NCBI RefSeq assembly: GCF_024585165.1 | Contig: NZ_CP029008.1 | Coordinates: forward strand, 5,971,501 to 6,035,500 | Source: Bradyrhizobium sp. WBOS07 | Lineage (GTDB): Bacteria > Pseudomonadota > Alphaproteobacteria > Rhizobiales > Xanthobacteraceae | DNA: 64,000 nt | Reading direction: 5' to 3' | In this document: piece after piece, positions 1-7,967 of the stretch | How the letters are laid out: each line of letters starts with the position of its first letter | Position numbering within the stretch: position 1 is the stretch's first letter | Translations under genes and position numbers: made by a program | The notes under the pieces: generated by a model | The model's database searches: none | Told to the model about the DNA's origin: nothing | What the model saw: only the letters and a program-made list of their open reading frames with translations

Positions 1-620
1 CGAACTCGCTGCCGTCCTTGCTGGCGACGCTCGGTCTGACGGAATCGCTCTCACGCGTGGTTGCCGCTGCGGTGATGGTCGTCGCGCTGATCCTGTTCGC
101 TTTCGCGCACTCCGGGTTCCGCCGCTCGCCCGGCCAGATCGCAGCGGGGACCATCGTCGGCCTCCTCGTCGCCGGCGGCTGGGTCGTCACCGGCCATCTC
201 GGCGCCGACGACTTCAATCCGATCCCGGTGACCTCCCTGACCTTCATCGCGCCGATCGCCGACAGCCTGCAATACGCCATGCTCTCGACCGGCCTGACGC
301 TGAACTTCGGCATCGCCACGGTCGCCGGCGTTTTCGCCGGCAGCCTGGTGACGGCGCTCGCAACCCGCCGCTTCAAGCTCGAAGGCTATTCCTCGCCGCG
401 CCACATGCTGCGCTCGGGCAGCGGCGCGGCGCTGATGGGGATCGGCGGCGTGATGGCGTTCGGCTGTTCGATCGGGCAGGGGCTGACCGGCATGTCGACG
501 CTCGCGCTGGGCTCGTTGGTCGCGCTCGCCGGAATCGTGCTCGGCACGACGGCGGGCCTGCGCGGCGCGCTACGGGTTCAGCCGGTAAAGGCCGCCGAAG
601 CGGGCTCGACGATCGCCTGA
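1..620 (+). CDS. YeeE/YedE family inner-membrane transporter, C-terminal part (5' end outside window)
   Basis: The frame is open from the first bases of the window, so the start lies upstream and only about 205 C-terminal residues are visible. The visible part is almost entirely hydrophobic, with several predicted membrane helices. It carries 'GCSIGQG', which matches the GC-x-IGQG signature of the YeeE/YedE (TsuA-like) family of thiosulfate or sulfur-compound permeases. Family members are paired or duplicated 10-TM proteins, so this is probably the second half of a full-length protein. A redox-related OsmC fusion and a sulfite-oxidase-like gene follow on the opposite strand, which fits a loose sulfur/redox neighbourhood, but nothing shows co-regulation. 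The substrate is inferred from family only. Confidence 0.8.
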   Translation, partial: NSLPSLLATLGLTESLSRVVAAAVMVVALILFAFAHSGFRRSPGQIAAGTIVGLLVAGGWVVTGHLGADDFNPIPVTSLTFIAPIADSLQYAMLSTGLTLNFGIATVAGVFAGSLVTALATRRFKLEGYSSPRHMLRSGSGAALMGIGGVMAFGCSIGQGLTGMSTLALGSLVALAGIVLGTTAGLRGALRVQPVKAAEAGSTIA

Positions 621-621
621 G

Positions 622-1845
622 CTAATCCACCGCCTTTGTCACGATGCGGATCTCCGACGTCAGCGTCCGGTGCACCGGACACTTGTCCGCGATCTCCATC
701 AGCTTCTTGCGCTGCTCGGCATCGAGCGCGCCGTCGATCGTGATGTCGCGTTCGATCTGGTCGAGCATGCCCTCGCGCGTGTCGCACTCCGCACAGTCCT
801 TGGCGTAGATCTTGGAGTGCTTCAGCGTGACCGTGACGCGATCGAGCGGCAGCGATTTGCGGTCGGCATAGAGGCGCATGGTCATGGAGGTGCAGGCCCC
901 GAGACCGGCAAGCAGGAAGTCGTAGGGCCCGGGGCCCGCGTCCTCGCCGCCGGCCGCGACCGGCTCGTCCGCCACCAGATGATGCGGGCCGACAATGATG
1001 CTCTGGTTGAACTTGCTCTTGCGGGTCTCCTGGACCACGACCTGCCGCGGTGCCTCGGGCAGATTCATCGCCTTCGCGGGCTTCGCGGTGTCGATGTAGC
1101 GGCCCGCCCAGGCCGCGATCACGTCGGCTGCGTAGAGCGCGTCGGCGGGTTTGCTCAGGAGATGATCGGCGTGATCGAGCGAGACGAAGCTCTTGGGATG
1201 CCTGGCAGCAACGAAGATCTTGGTGGCGTTGTCGATACCGACGGTGTCGTCGACAGGCGAGTGCATCACCAGCAGCGCCTTGTGCAGGCCGGTGATATCC
1301 CTCATCAGCTCGTGCTCCGCGATGTCCTCGAGGAATTCGCGCTTGATACGGAACGGACGTCCAGCGAGCGAGACCTGGACCTCACCCTCGGTGCGGATCT
1401 TGTCGATATGTTCCTTGAACAGACCGGTGACGTGAGCGGGATCGGATGGCGCCGCGATGGCCACAACCGCCTTGGCTTCGGGGATCTGTCCGGCGGCCGC
1501 CAGGATCGCGGCACCGCCGAGGCTGTGCCCGATCAGGATCGACGGCGCCTTGCGGACGCTACGCAGATGATCGGCCGCGTGCACGAGATCGGCGACGTTG
1601 GAGGAGAACGTCGAATTGGCGAAATCGCCTTCGCTGGAGCCGAGCCCGGTGAAGTCGAAGCGCAGCACCGCGATGCCCTTGGCGGCGAGCGCGACCGCGA
1701 TGCGCTTGGCCGCCAGCGTATCCTTGCCGCAGGTGAAGCAGTGCGCGAACAGCGCGTAGGCCGCGGGCTCGCCGTCAGGCAATTCCAGCGCGGCCGCCAG
1801 CTGATGGCCGCCTTCGCCCGTGAATTGAAAGCGTTCGGTCGGCAT
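622..1845 (-). CDS. Bifunctional alpha/beta hydrolase - OsmC domain protein
   Basis: 407 aa. The N-terminal ~255 residues form an alpha/beta hydrolase with the nucleophile elbow 'GHSLGG' (Ser108). The C-terminal ~140 residues form an OsmC/Ohr-like domain with one cysteine in 'LGACTS' and a second in 'CPVHRTL', as expected for thiol-dependent peroxidase-type OsmC proteins. This two-domain architecture is known in proteobacteria. The hydrolase substrate is unknown and the OsmC half probably acts on organic hydroperoxides in the cytoplasm. I chose the ATG at 1845 because 'GAGGGAAA' precedes it at suitable spacing. An in-frame TTG 18 bases upstream lacks that. The stop lies 1 base past the end of the convergent YeeE/YedE gene. 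The sulfite-oxidase-like gene upstream on the same strand ends 27 bases before this start, so they may be co-transcribed. Confidence 0.9.
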   Translation of the reverse strand: MPTERFQFTGEGGHQLAAALELPDGEPAAYALFAHCFTCGKDTLAAKRIAVALAAKGIAVLRFDFTGLGSSEGDFANSTFSSNVADLVHAADHLRSVRKAPSILIGHSLGGAAILAAAGQIPEAKAVVAIAAPSDPAHVTGLFKEHIDKIRTEGEVQVSLAGRPFRIKREFLEDIAEHELMRDITGLHKALLVMHSPVDDTVGIDNATKIFVAARHPKSFVSLDHADHLLSKPADALYAADVIAAWAGRYIDTAKPAKAMNLPEAPRQVVVQETRKSKFNQSIIVGPHHLVADEPVAAGGEDAGPGPYDFLLAGLGACTSMTMRLYADRKSLPLDRVTVTLKHSKIYAKDCAECDTREGMLDQIERDITIDGALDAEQRKKLMEIADKCPVHRTLTSEIRIVTKAVD

Positions 1846-1872
1846 GGCTTTCCCTCGTTCCAAATCTGAACT

Positions 1873-2535
1873 CTAATCGTCCGAATAGCGCTGCTCGGCC
1901 CAGGGATCGCCGCGGTTATGATAGCCGCGGACCTCCCAGAAGCCCGGCGCGTCGTCGGTCCGGAATTCGATGGCCTGGAGCCATTTCGCGCTCTTCCAGA
2001 AATACAGATGCGGCACGACCAGCCGCACCGGGCCGCCATGCTCCTCCGTCAGCGGCTGGCCGGACCAGCTATGGGCGAGCAGGGCATCCTCGGCGGCAAA
2101 GTCTTCCAGCGCGAGGTTGGTGGTGTAGCCGTCGTAGGAATGCAGCACAACGAAGCGCGCATCCTCGCGCGGCTGGCAGGCCGCCAGCAATTCGCGCGTG
2201 GCGAGCCCTTCCCACTCGTTGTCGTAGCGCGACCAGGTCGTGACGCAATGGATGTCGGAGGTGAACCGGGCCTGCTTCTGCGCCGCGAACTCCGCAAAAG
2301 TCCAGAACACAGGGGACTCGATTGCACCGTAGACGTCGAGCCGCCAGCGCTCGCGCGAAATCGGCGGGGTGACGCCGAGATCGAGCACCGGCCAATCCTT
2401 GGTGAGATGCTGGCCCGGCGGCAGGCGCTGGTCTTCCGGCCGCGCGATCCTGCCGGTGAGGAAGCGGCCCTCACGCGCCCATGCTTCCTTGGTGCGCGTC
2501 AATTTGCTGTCGGGCGGCTCGTTGTCGTCAGCCAT
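1873..2535 (-). CDS. Sulfite oxidase-like molybdopterin-dependent oxidoreductase
   Basis: 220 aa, the size of the single-domain cytoplasmic YuiH-type members of the sulfite oxidase/MsrP molybdoenzyme superfamily. The conserved 'HCVTTWS' contains the cysteine (Cys97) expected to ligate molybdenum. No signal peptide or Tat motif is present, so the protein is probably cytoplasmic, unlike MsrP. The C-terminal 'PHLYFWKSAKWLQ' and 'GFWEVRGYHNRGDPW' are typical of this subfamily. The physiological substrate of these small proteins is not established, so true sulfite oxidation should not be assumed. It lies 27 bases upstream of the hydrolase/OsmC gene and 36 bases downstream of the P450 gene on the same strand. 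Confidence 0.88.
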   Translation of the reverse strand: MADDNEPPDSKLTRTKEAWAREGRFLTGRIARPEDQRLPPGQHLTKDWPVLDLGVTPPISRERWRLDVYGAIESPVFWTFAEFAAQKQARFTSDIHCVTTWSRYDNEWEGLATRELLAACQPREDARFVVLHSYDGYTTNLALEDFAAEDALLAHSWSGQPLTEEHGGPVRLVVPHLYFWKSAKWLQAIEFRTDDAPGFWEVRGYHNRGDPWAEQRYSDD

Positions 2536-2571
2536 GGCCGTCCGGCCTCTCCGTTCCCGTGTCGGAAAGGC

Positions 2572-3792
2572 TTACATCGCCTTTCCGAGCAGAAATGGCA
2601 ACTGGCGGGGGCCTCGCACCGTGCCTTGCGACCACGTCACCGTGCCTGCCGGATCGAGCCGGAAGTCCGGAATGCGCTTCAGCCATTCCTCCAGCGCGAC
2701 CTGCATCTCCATACGCGCCAGGTTGGAACCGACGCAGCGGTGGATGCCGAGGCCGAAGGCGGCATGGCGGTTCTCGCGGCGGTCGATCACGACTGTGTCG
2801 GCATCCGGAAACACGTTGGGATCACGATTGGCGGCCGGGAAGGACAACAGCACCATGTTGCCCGCCTTGACCGGACAGCCCGAGATCGTCGTGTCCTTGA
2901 CCACCTCGCGGGCCATCGTCACCGGCGAATAGGCGCGCAGCAGCTCCTCCACAGCGATCGGCATCAGGCCGGGCTCGGCGATCAGCCGCTCGCGATCGGC
3001 CGGCGTCTTCGCCAGATGCCAGAGCGAGGAGCCGATCGCGCTCCAGGTGGTGTCGATGCCGGCGATCAGGAGCAGGCGCAGCGAGCCAAGGACGTGGGAA
3101 TCTTCGAGCGGATTGCCCTCCTTGTCCCTGGCGTTCATCAGGTAGGAGATGAGATCGTCGGTCGGGTCGGTCTTGCGCTTCTCGATGTGCGCGGTGAAAT
3201 AGGCGCTCATCTCCTGCACGGCCTGCAGCAGCTTGCTCTCGTCCTTGATGCCGAGCTCGAGGATCATGTGGATCCATTTGATGAAGAGATCGCTGTCGCT
3301 TTCGGGAATGCCCAGCATGTGCGCAATCGCCCGAACCGGAATGTACTTGCTGTAGCGCGCGGCGGCATCGACCTTGCCGTCGGCGATGAACCCGTCGATC
3401 AGCTCATTGCAGATCGCGCGCATCCGCGGTTCCAGCTTCTTCATCGCATCCGGCGTGAACGGCGGCAGCAGGAGCTGCTTGGCCGGCTTGTGCACGGGCG
3501 GGTCGGAGGTGATCGGCGGAGCTGCGTTCCTGGCGACTTCGGGCCGGACATCGCGCACGATGATGCGGCGCGAGGAGAAATGCTCGGTGTCGTTGGCGAT
3601 CTCGCGTACGGCCTCATAGGTCGTCGGCATGTAGCAGCCGAGGAAGCGATTCGTGTGCACGACCGGGCTCGCTGCGCGCATCTCCTCCCAGATCGGGAAC
3701 GGGTCTTCCGTCCACTGCGGATCGGTGTGATCGAAATCGTTGACCCAGTCGGTGACGGGCGGATGGGCGACAGGTTGGCTGACGTCGGACAT
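2572..3792 (-). CDS. Cytochrome P450
   Basis: 406 aa, a standard bacterial class I P450 length. The I-helix 'AGIDTT' lies at residues 244-249, the K-helix ExxR at 283-286 and the heme loop 'FGLGIHRCVG' holds the proximal ligand Cys353. It is soluble, with no membrane anchor. The ferredoxin gene directly upstream on the same strand (55-base gap) is the likely electron donor, and a TetR regulator is divergently transcribed just beyond. This regulator-ferredoxin-P450 layout is typical of inducible monooxygenase units. The ferredoxin reductase is not in the window. The substrate cannot be read from sequence. Fatty acid, terpene or xenobiotic hydroxylation are all possible. Confidence 0.95.
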   Translation of the reverse strand: MSDVSQPVAHPPVTDWVNDFDHTDPQWTEDPFPIWEEMRAASPVVHTNRFLGCYMPTTYEAVREIANDTEHFSSRRIIVRDVRPEVARNAAPPITSDPPVHKPAKQLLLPPFTPDAMKKLEPRMRAICNELIDGFIADGKVDAAARYSKYIPVRAIAHMLGIPESDSDLFIKWIHMILELGIKDESKLLQAVQEMSAYFTAHIEKRKTDPTDDLISYLMNARDKEGNPLEDSHVLGSLRLLLIAGIDTTWSAIGSSLWHLAKTPADRERLIAEPGLMPIAVEELLRAYSPVTMAREVVKDTTISGCPVKAGNMVLLSFPAANRDPNVFPDADTVVIDRRENRHAAFGLGIHRCVGSNLARMEMQVALEEWLKRIPDFRLDPAGTVTWSQGTVRGPRQLPFLLGKAM

Positions 3793-3847
3793 GACAGGGA
3801 ATCCTCGGGCTGGCGGTCGAATCGCGCGGGCACACAGGGCGCCCGTG

Positions 3848-4057
3848 CTACTCCTCGATCACGTCGATTGCGATTTCCGGGCAATTGGCTTTGGCAAGCC
3901 AGGCCTTGTCTTCGAGCCCGGGCGGGACCGTGCCGTCGCCGGCTTCGTGCGCGTTGCCAAATTCGTCGAGCTCGAAGAGTTCCGGCGCGAGCGCTTTGCA
4001 GCGCGCGTGGCCTTGGCATTTGTCGGGATCGACGTGAACCCTCAGTCGCTCTGTCAT
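3848..4057 (-). CDS. P450-associated ferredoxin, probably [3Fe-4S]
   Basis: 69 aa. Three cluster cysteines are visible: Cys14 and Cys20 in 'CQGHARC' and Cys59 in 'ANCPEIAI'. The central position of the first motif carries His17 rather than Cys. This CxxHxxC...CP arrangement is seen in small [3Fe-4S] (or atypical 4Fe-4S) ferredoxins that donate electrons to bacterial P450s. The start at 4057 is preceded by 'AAGGATG' and gives the normal N-terminus for the family. A longer open frame upstream runs into the regulatory region. It is the first gene of the ferredoxin-P450 unit. Confidence 0.9.
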   Translation of the reverse strand: MTERLRVHVDPDKCQGHARCKALAPELFELDEFGNAHEAGDGTVPPGLEDKAWLAKANCPEIAIDVIEE

Positions 4058-4122
4058 GGCGGCATCCTTGGTCGTATCCGCGCGTGGCCCGCAGGGCGGC
4101 GCATTCCTCATGTCAATTTTAT

Positions 4123-4140
4123 CCGCGGCATTTGCCGCGG
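4123..4140. promoter_or_regulatory. Perfect inverted repeat between ferredoxin-P450 and TetR genes; candidate TetR operator
   Basis: CCGCGGC-ATTT-GCCGCGG is a perfect 7-base inverted repeat with a 4-base spacer in the 157-base divergent gap. It lies 66 bases upstream of the ferredoxin start and 75 bases upstream of the TetR start. TetR regulators commonly bind palindromes between their own gene and a divergent target. An AT-rich stretch (4140-4170) next to it could hold promoter elements. Assignment as operator is inference. It could also be a small hairpin. Confidence 0.4.
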
Positions 4141-4214
4141 GCTTTAAGTTATATGCTATTACATTCGCGCCAGGCTTTCCCTGTCAAGCGCAAACTTGTA
4201 GGCTTGGCCACAAC

Positions 4215-4862
4215 ATGCGCTCTCAACTCGCCCGCAAGCCCGAAAACACCTACCATCATGGCGATCTTCGCGATGCTTTGATCAAGGCCGCGCTACGCGA
4301 GGCGGAGCAGGGCGGCGCCGAGGCGATCAGCATCAAGGCGCTGGCCAAGCAGCTCGGTGTGTCTCAGCCGGCGCCGTATCGACACTTTGCCGATCGCGAG
4401 GCGCTGCTTGCGGCCGTGACGGCGGAGGCGTTCCGGCAGCTCTGCGCGATCCTGCGCGAGGCGATGGCCGGGCCGTCGAAGCAATCTAAATTGTCACGGC
4501 TGGCACAGGCGACCCTGGATTTCGGCCTGCGCCGCAACGGCATCTACCGCCTGATGTTCGCCTCGCGCACCGTCTCCTGCGCGGCCAAGGGCAGCGAACT
4601 GCACGAAGTCACGCGCGAGACGTTCGCGCTGGTGATCGAGGCGCTGGAAGCGCCCGCCGTCGGCTATTTGCGCGAGCGGCAAGCGCTCAAGATCTGGGCG
4701 GCGCTGCACGGCGTCGTGATGCTGGCCGAGCAGGGCCTGTTCACCGGCGAGGCCGCCCACGCCACGCGCGAGGAGCTGGTCGAGGATTTCGTCAACGAGA
4801 CCAAGGCCGCGCTCGCGCTCGCGATCAGGGCCGCGCGGCGTCGAAAAGCGACGGCTGCCTAA
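4215..4862 (+). CDS. TetR/AcrR family transcriptional regulator
   Basis: 215 aa. The N-terminal TetR DNA-binding domain has a helix-turn-helix around residues 38-58 ('SIKALAKQLGVSQPAPYRHF'). The ligand-binding C-terminal half contains 'GIYRLMF', resembling the WHG-type TetR C-terminal domain. I chose the ATG at 4215. Upstream in-frame codons would push the protein through the divergent promoter region. The gene faces the ferredoxin-P450 operon, so it is likely the local repressor of that operon and of itself through the palindrome at 4123-4140. The ligand is unknown. It overlaps the stop of the convergent racemase-like gene by 4 bases. Confidence 0.9.
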   Translation: MRSQLARKPENTYHHGDLRDALIKAALREAEQGGAEAISIKALAKQLGVSQPAPYRHFADREALLAAVTAEAFRQLCAILREAMAGPSKQSKLSRLAQATLDFGLRRNGIYRLMFASRTVSCAAKGSELHEVTRETFALVIEALEAPAVGYLRERQALKIWAALHGVVMLAEQGLFTGEAAHATREELVEDFVNETKAALALAIRAARRRKATAA

Positions 4863-5509
4863 GCCTTCGCTCCCAACAGCGTCATCAGTTTGTCGACGGC
4901 GCTGTCAGGCGTGGTCACGACGGGACGGCTGGTGGCGTCAGCGACCAGCGGTGCCGTCGCCGCGATGCTGAACTGCGCCAGCGCGATGACGTCGCAATCG
5001 CGCAGGTCCTGTGACGCTTCGACGATCAGCCGGTCGTGCGTGGCGCGGTCGCCGCGGTCGAGCGCCGCCAGCGCGCCGTCGGCAAGTTTCGGAACGACCT
5101 GGACCGAGGCCGGAAACTCCGGCGGCATCGAGGCCAGCGTCGGCGGAAAGGTGGAGAGCAGGCCGATGCGCCTGCCCATCGTCACCGCGCGCTCGATCAT
5201 CGCTTCGTTCGGCTTCAGCACCGGCATCGGCGCCTGCGCGCGCGCGACCGCTTCGATGCAGGGGCCGAAGGCGGAGCAGGTGAACAGGATTCCATCCGCG
5301 CCCGTCGCCGCCGCATAATCGCCGAGTGCCAGGAAGCGCTCGGTCATGGCGTCGTTGAGCCTGGCGTCACGGGCCAGATCCGCCGACAAGCTGTCGTCGA
5401 GCAGGTTCATCAGCCGCGCCGCCGGCCACGCTTTCGCAAACGCGGCCTCGATCGGGGCGATGGAGTGCTTGAGGGCGTGGATCAGGGTGATGCGAGGGGG
5501 CGTCGTCAT
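4859..5509 (-). CDS. Aspartate/glutamate racemase superfamily protein lacking the second cysteine
   Basis: 216 aa, typical for the Asp/Glu/hydantoin racemase and arylmalonate decarboxylase superfamily. The N-terminal half has 'GILFTCSAFGPC', with Cys78 at the first catalytic position. In the C-terminal half, where two-base racemases carry the second catalytic Cys, the sequence reads 'DVIALAQFSIAA' (Gln179-Phe-Ser181), so the second cysteine is absent. This argues against a classical two-cysteine racemase. A one-cysteine decarboxylase, isomerase or lyase activity is more plausible. The reaction is unknown. It is downstream of the amidase on the same strand, separated by a repeat, suggesting a role in amide or dicarboxylate catabolism by context only. 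Confidence 0.78.
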   Translation of the reverse strand: MTTPPRITLIHALKHSIAPIEAAFAKAWPAARLMNLLDDSLSADLARDARLNDAMTERFLALGDYAAATGADGILFTCSAFGPCIEAVARAQAPMPVLKPNEAMIERAVTMGRRIGLLSTFPPTLASMPPEFPASVQVVPKLADGALAALDRGDRATHDRLIVEASQDLRDCDVIALAQFSIAATAPLVADATSRPVVTTPDSAVDKLMTLLGAKA

Positions 5510-5531
5510 GGAGCGTGACTATCTGGGTTCT

Positions 5532-5589
5532 CGTGCCCCGGCTCTGTAGCGCGCCGCCGAAGAAGCGCTGCGCTGCGTCCGGGGGCACG
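5532..5589. repeat. Intergenic palindromic repeat (CGTGCCCCGG family)
   Basis: Ends CGTGCCCC and GGGGGCACG are inverted, with a GC-rich interior 'GCGCTGCGCTGCGTCCGG'. The same interior occurs in the element at 44504-44632, so this is a dispersed repeat rather than a gene-specific hairpin. It lies between the amidase stop and the racemase-like start. Confidence 0.7.
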
Positions 5590-5594
5590 TCCGG

Positions 5595-7013
5595 CTACAT
5601 CTTCACCTTCGGATCGATCGGCGTCGTCCCGCGCAAGCTCAGAACATCCTCCAGCACCTTTGCGCCGGCGATCACTTGCGCGTCCGCGCGCGGTGCGCCG
5701 ACCACCTGCACGCCGACCGGCAGGCCGGACGCCGTGAAGCCGCAGGGCAGCGACAGCGCGGGACAGCAGGCCAGCGTGATGGCGTAGACGATGCCGAGCC
5801 ACTCGACGTAATTGTCGAATTTCTTGCCGGCGCATTCGGCGACATAGCGGTGCTCGATCGGAAAGGGCGGCACGATCGTGGTCGGCGTCAGCAGCAGATC
5901 GTAGGTCTTGAAGAACTCGACCGCGCGCTCGGTCATGCCGACGCGCTGGGCCTCGGCGCACGCGATCTGCTCCACCGTGAGCTTGAGCCCCTCCTCGATG
6001 TTCCAGATCACCTCGGGCTTGAGCAAATCGCGCTTGGTGCGCAGCAGATTGGCCTTGGTCATCGCGAAATCGAAGGCGCGCAGCACGTGGAAGCATTCAT
6101 GCGCCTCGCGCCAGTCGGGATGCGCCTCCTCGACGATGACGCCGGCCTCGGCGAAGCGTTCCGCCGCCTTCCGCGTGATTGCTTTCACTTCGGGATCAAC
6201 AGGGGTGATGCCGAGATCGGGCGAGTAGGCGATGCGCTTCGGTTTCTTGCCCGCCTGCGCCGCCGACAGGAACGAGGTCGCAGGGGCGGGCAGCGACAGC
6301 GGATCGATGGCGTAGTCGCCGCTCATGGCATCCAGCAGCAGCGCGAGATCTTCGACGTTGCGCGCCATCGGGCCCTGCACGCCGAGATTGCGATCGATGC
6401 CCGCCTTCGGCGTATGCGCGACTCGGCCGATGCTCGGCCGCATGCCGACGATGCCGCAGAAAGCGGCGGGGCTGCGCAAGCTTCCGCCCATGTCCGAGCC
6501 CTGTGCCAGCCAGGCCATGCCGGTGGCCAGGGCCACCGCCGCGCCGCCGGAGGAGCCTGCCGCGGATTTCGTCGTATCCCAGGGGTTGAGCGTCGCGCCG
6601 AACACCTCGTTGAAGGTGTTGGCACCGGCGCCGAATTCCGGCGTGTTGGACTTGGCGTAGACCACCGCGCCGTTGGCTTCGAGGTTCTCGACCATGAGGT
6701 CGGACTTGGCGGGGATGTTGTCTTTGAAGATCGGGGAGCCCTGCGTATTCAACACGCCCGCAACGTCGGTCAGATCCTTGATCGGCACCGGCAGGCCCGC
6801 GAGCAACCCCCGCGCGCCAGCGGGTTTGCGCATCAAGGCCTTGGCGTTGTCCCGCGCGCGATCGAAACACAGGGTCGGCAGCGCGTTGACCTTGCCGTCG
6901 ACTTCACTGACGCGTTTCTCCAGCACGTCCAGCAGTTCGAGCGGCGAGACGTCGCCGGAGCGCAGCTTGTCGACGACGGCGCATGCGGTTTCCCGGATCA
7001 GGTCTTGAGACAA
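5595..7013 (-). CDS. Amidase (amidase-signature family)
   Basis: 472 aa, full length for the amidase signature family. The Ser-cisSer-Lys triad is visible: Lys79 ('VPIKD'), cis-Ser154 ('AAGSSGG') and nucleophile Ser178 ('SDMGGSLR'). It hydrolyses a carboxamide to an acid and ammonia in the cytoplasm. The acyl group is not deducible. It sits with an Asp/Glu-racemase-like gene downstream and an SDR gene upstream on the same strand, separated by repeats, so co-transcription is uncertain. A second amidase of the same superfamily lies at 57684-59033. Confidence 0.93.
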   Translation of the reverse strand: MSQDLIRETACAVVDKLRSGDVSPLELLDVLEKRVSEVDGKVNALPTLCFDRARDNAKALMRKPAGARGLLAGLPVPIKDLTDVAGVLNTQGSPIFKDNIPAKSDLMVENLEANGAVVYAKSNTPEFGAGANTFNEVFGATLNPWDTTKSAAGSSGGAAVALATGMAWLAQGSDMGGSLRSPAAFCGIVGMRPSIGRVAHTPKAGIDRNLGVQGPMARNVEDLALLLDAMSGDYAIDPLSLPAPATSFLSAAQAGKKPKRIAYSPDLGITPVDPEVKAITRKAAERFAEAGVIVEEAHPDWREAHECFHVLRAFDFAMTKANLLRTKRDLLKPEVIWNIEEGLKLTVEQIACAEAQRVGMTERAVEFFKTYDLLLTPTTIVPPFPIEHRYVAECAGKKFDNYVEWLGIVYAITLACCPALSLPCGFTASGLPVGVQVVGAPRADAQVIAGAKVLEDVLSLRGTTPIDPKVKM

Positions 7014-7040
7014 TTATTTTACTCCTGTTGCTCATTGTGT

Positions 7041-7122
7041 CGTCATTGCGAGCGCAGCGAAGCAATCCAGACTGCGACCGGCGGACAAATTCCTGGATTG
7101 CTTCGCTGCGCTCGCAATGACG
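7041..7122. repeat. Palindromic repeat with perfect 30-base arms
   Basis: The left arm (7041-7070, starting CGTCATTGCGAGCGCAGCGA) and the right arm (7093-7122) are perfect reverse complements around a 22-base loop. It lies between the SDR stop and the amidase start on the same strand, so a transcript through it would form a very stable hairpin. The arm sequence is typical of the short dispersed palindromes I associate with Bradyrhizobium genomes. A single fragment ending 'CTCGCAATGACGAGG' also appears at about 19440-19454. Confidence 0.9.
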
Positions 7123-7127
7123 ATAAA

Positions 7128-7904
7128 CTAACCCCAGCCCGCGCTGATGCCGCCGTCCACCGTGTAGATCACGCCCGACGTATAGCCGGCGCGGTCCGAG
7201 GCCAGGAACGCCATGAGGTCGCCGATCTCGCGCGCATGCGCGGGGCGGCCGAGCGGCAGGCCCTTCTGGAATTCCTTGTAGCGGCTTTCGTCGCCGAACT
7301 GGTGCTTTGCCCGCGTCTTGAGCTGGGTGATGTGGCGGTCAGTGCCGACAGGGCCCGGATTGATGCCGACAACGCGGATGTTGTCGGCGAGACTCTTGCT
7401 GCCGAGCGCGCGGGTGAAGGCCATCAGCGCGGCGTTGCCGGCGCTGCCGCAGATGTAATTGGCGTCGAACTTCTCGCCTGCAGCGCCGATGTCATTGACG
7501 ATGACGCCGCTGCCCTTGGCCTTCATCTGCGCGTAGATATGCCGCGTCAGGTTGATATAGCCGAACACCTTCAATTCCCAGGCGTGGCGCCAGGCCGCCT
7601 CGTCGATCTTGTCGATCGAGCCGCCGGGGATGTCGCCGGCATTGTTGACGAGCACGTCGATGTCGGCAGCTTCCCTGGCGAGCCGTGCCACGTCCTCTTC
7701 CTTGCGCAGATCCACGATGCTCGTTGCGGCATCGATCTGGTGGGCGGCGCGCAGGCGGTCGGCCAGCGACTTCAGCGCCTCGCCGCTGCGGGCGGCGAGC
7801 AGGAGATGTGCGCCTTCCTCGGCAAACGCCTCGGCGGCGGCAGCGCCAATGCCCTTGGACGCGCCCGTAATCAGGACACGCTTGCCACGCAGATGCAGAT
7901 CCAT
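7128..7904 (-). CDS. SDR-family protein with degenerate catalytic tetrad
   Basis: 258 aa. The Rossmann fold is clear: 'TGASKGIG' (13-20) for cofactor binding and 'NNAG' (87-90). The catalytic positions are unusual. Tyr150 is present, but the lysine four residues later is Ser154 ('YICGS'). The serine about 12 residues before Tyr is replaced ('VNDIG', 137-140) and the helix-4 Asn is Lys112. A C-terminal 'VDGGISAGWG' is normal for the family. It may be a redox-inactive or mechanistically different SDR, or use other residues. The gene is divergent from the tartrate/malate dehydrogenase gene (156-base gap), with which it shares a putative regulatory region. Confidence 0.85.
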   Translation of the reverse strand: MDLHLRGKRVLITGASKGIGAAAAEAFAEEGAHLLLAARSGEALKSLADRLRAAHQIDAATSIVDLRKEEDVARLAREAADIDVLVNNAGDIPGGSIDKIDEAAWRHAWELKVFGYINLTRHIYAQMKAKGSGVIVNDIGAAGEKFDANYICGSAGNAALMAFTRALGSKSLADNIRVVGINPGPVGTDRHITQLKTRAKHQFGDESRYKEFQKGLPLGRPAHAREIGDLMAFLASDRAGYTSGVIYTVDGGISAGWG

Positions 7905-7967
7905 GAGGGTGCTCGCAGGATAGGAACAGGATCAAATCAGTAGGCGCCTGGCCGCGCCATGGTCAAC

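Noticed and set aside
1918..4281. Very long plus-strand open frame (787 codons) opposite the molybdoenzyme and P450 genes
   Set aside because: It lies antisense to genes with clear catalytic motifs and is rich in Arg, His and Gly, as expected for a high-GC shadow frame.
5676..7943. Long plus-strand open frame opposite the amidase and SDR
   Set aside because: Antisense to well-supported genes, crosses a palindromic repeat, and has low-complexity composition.
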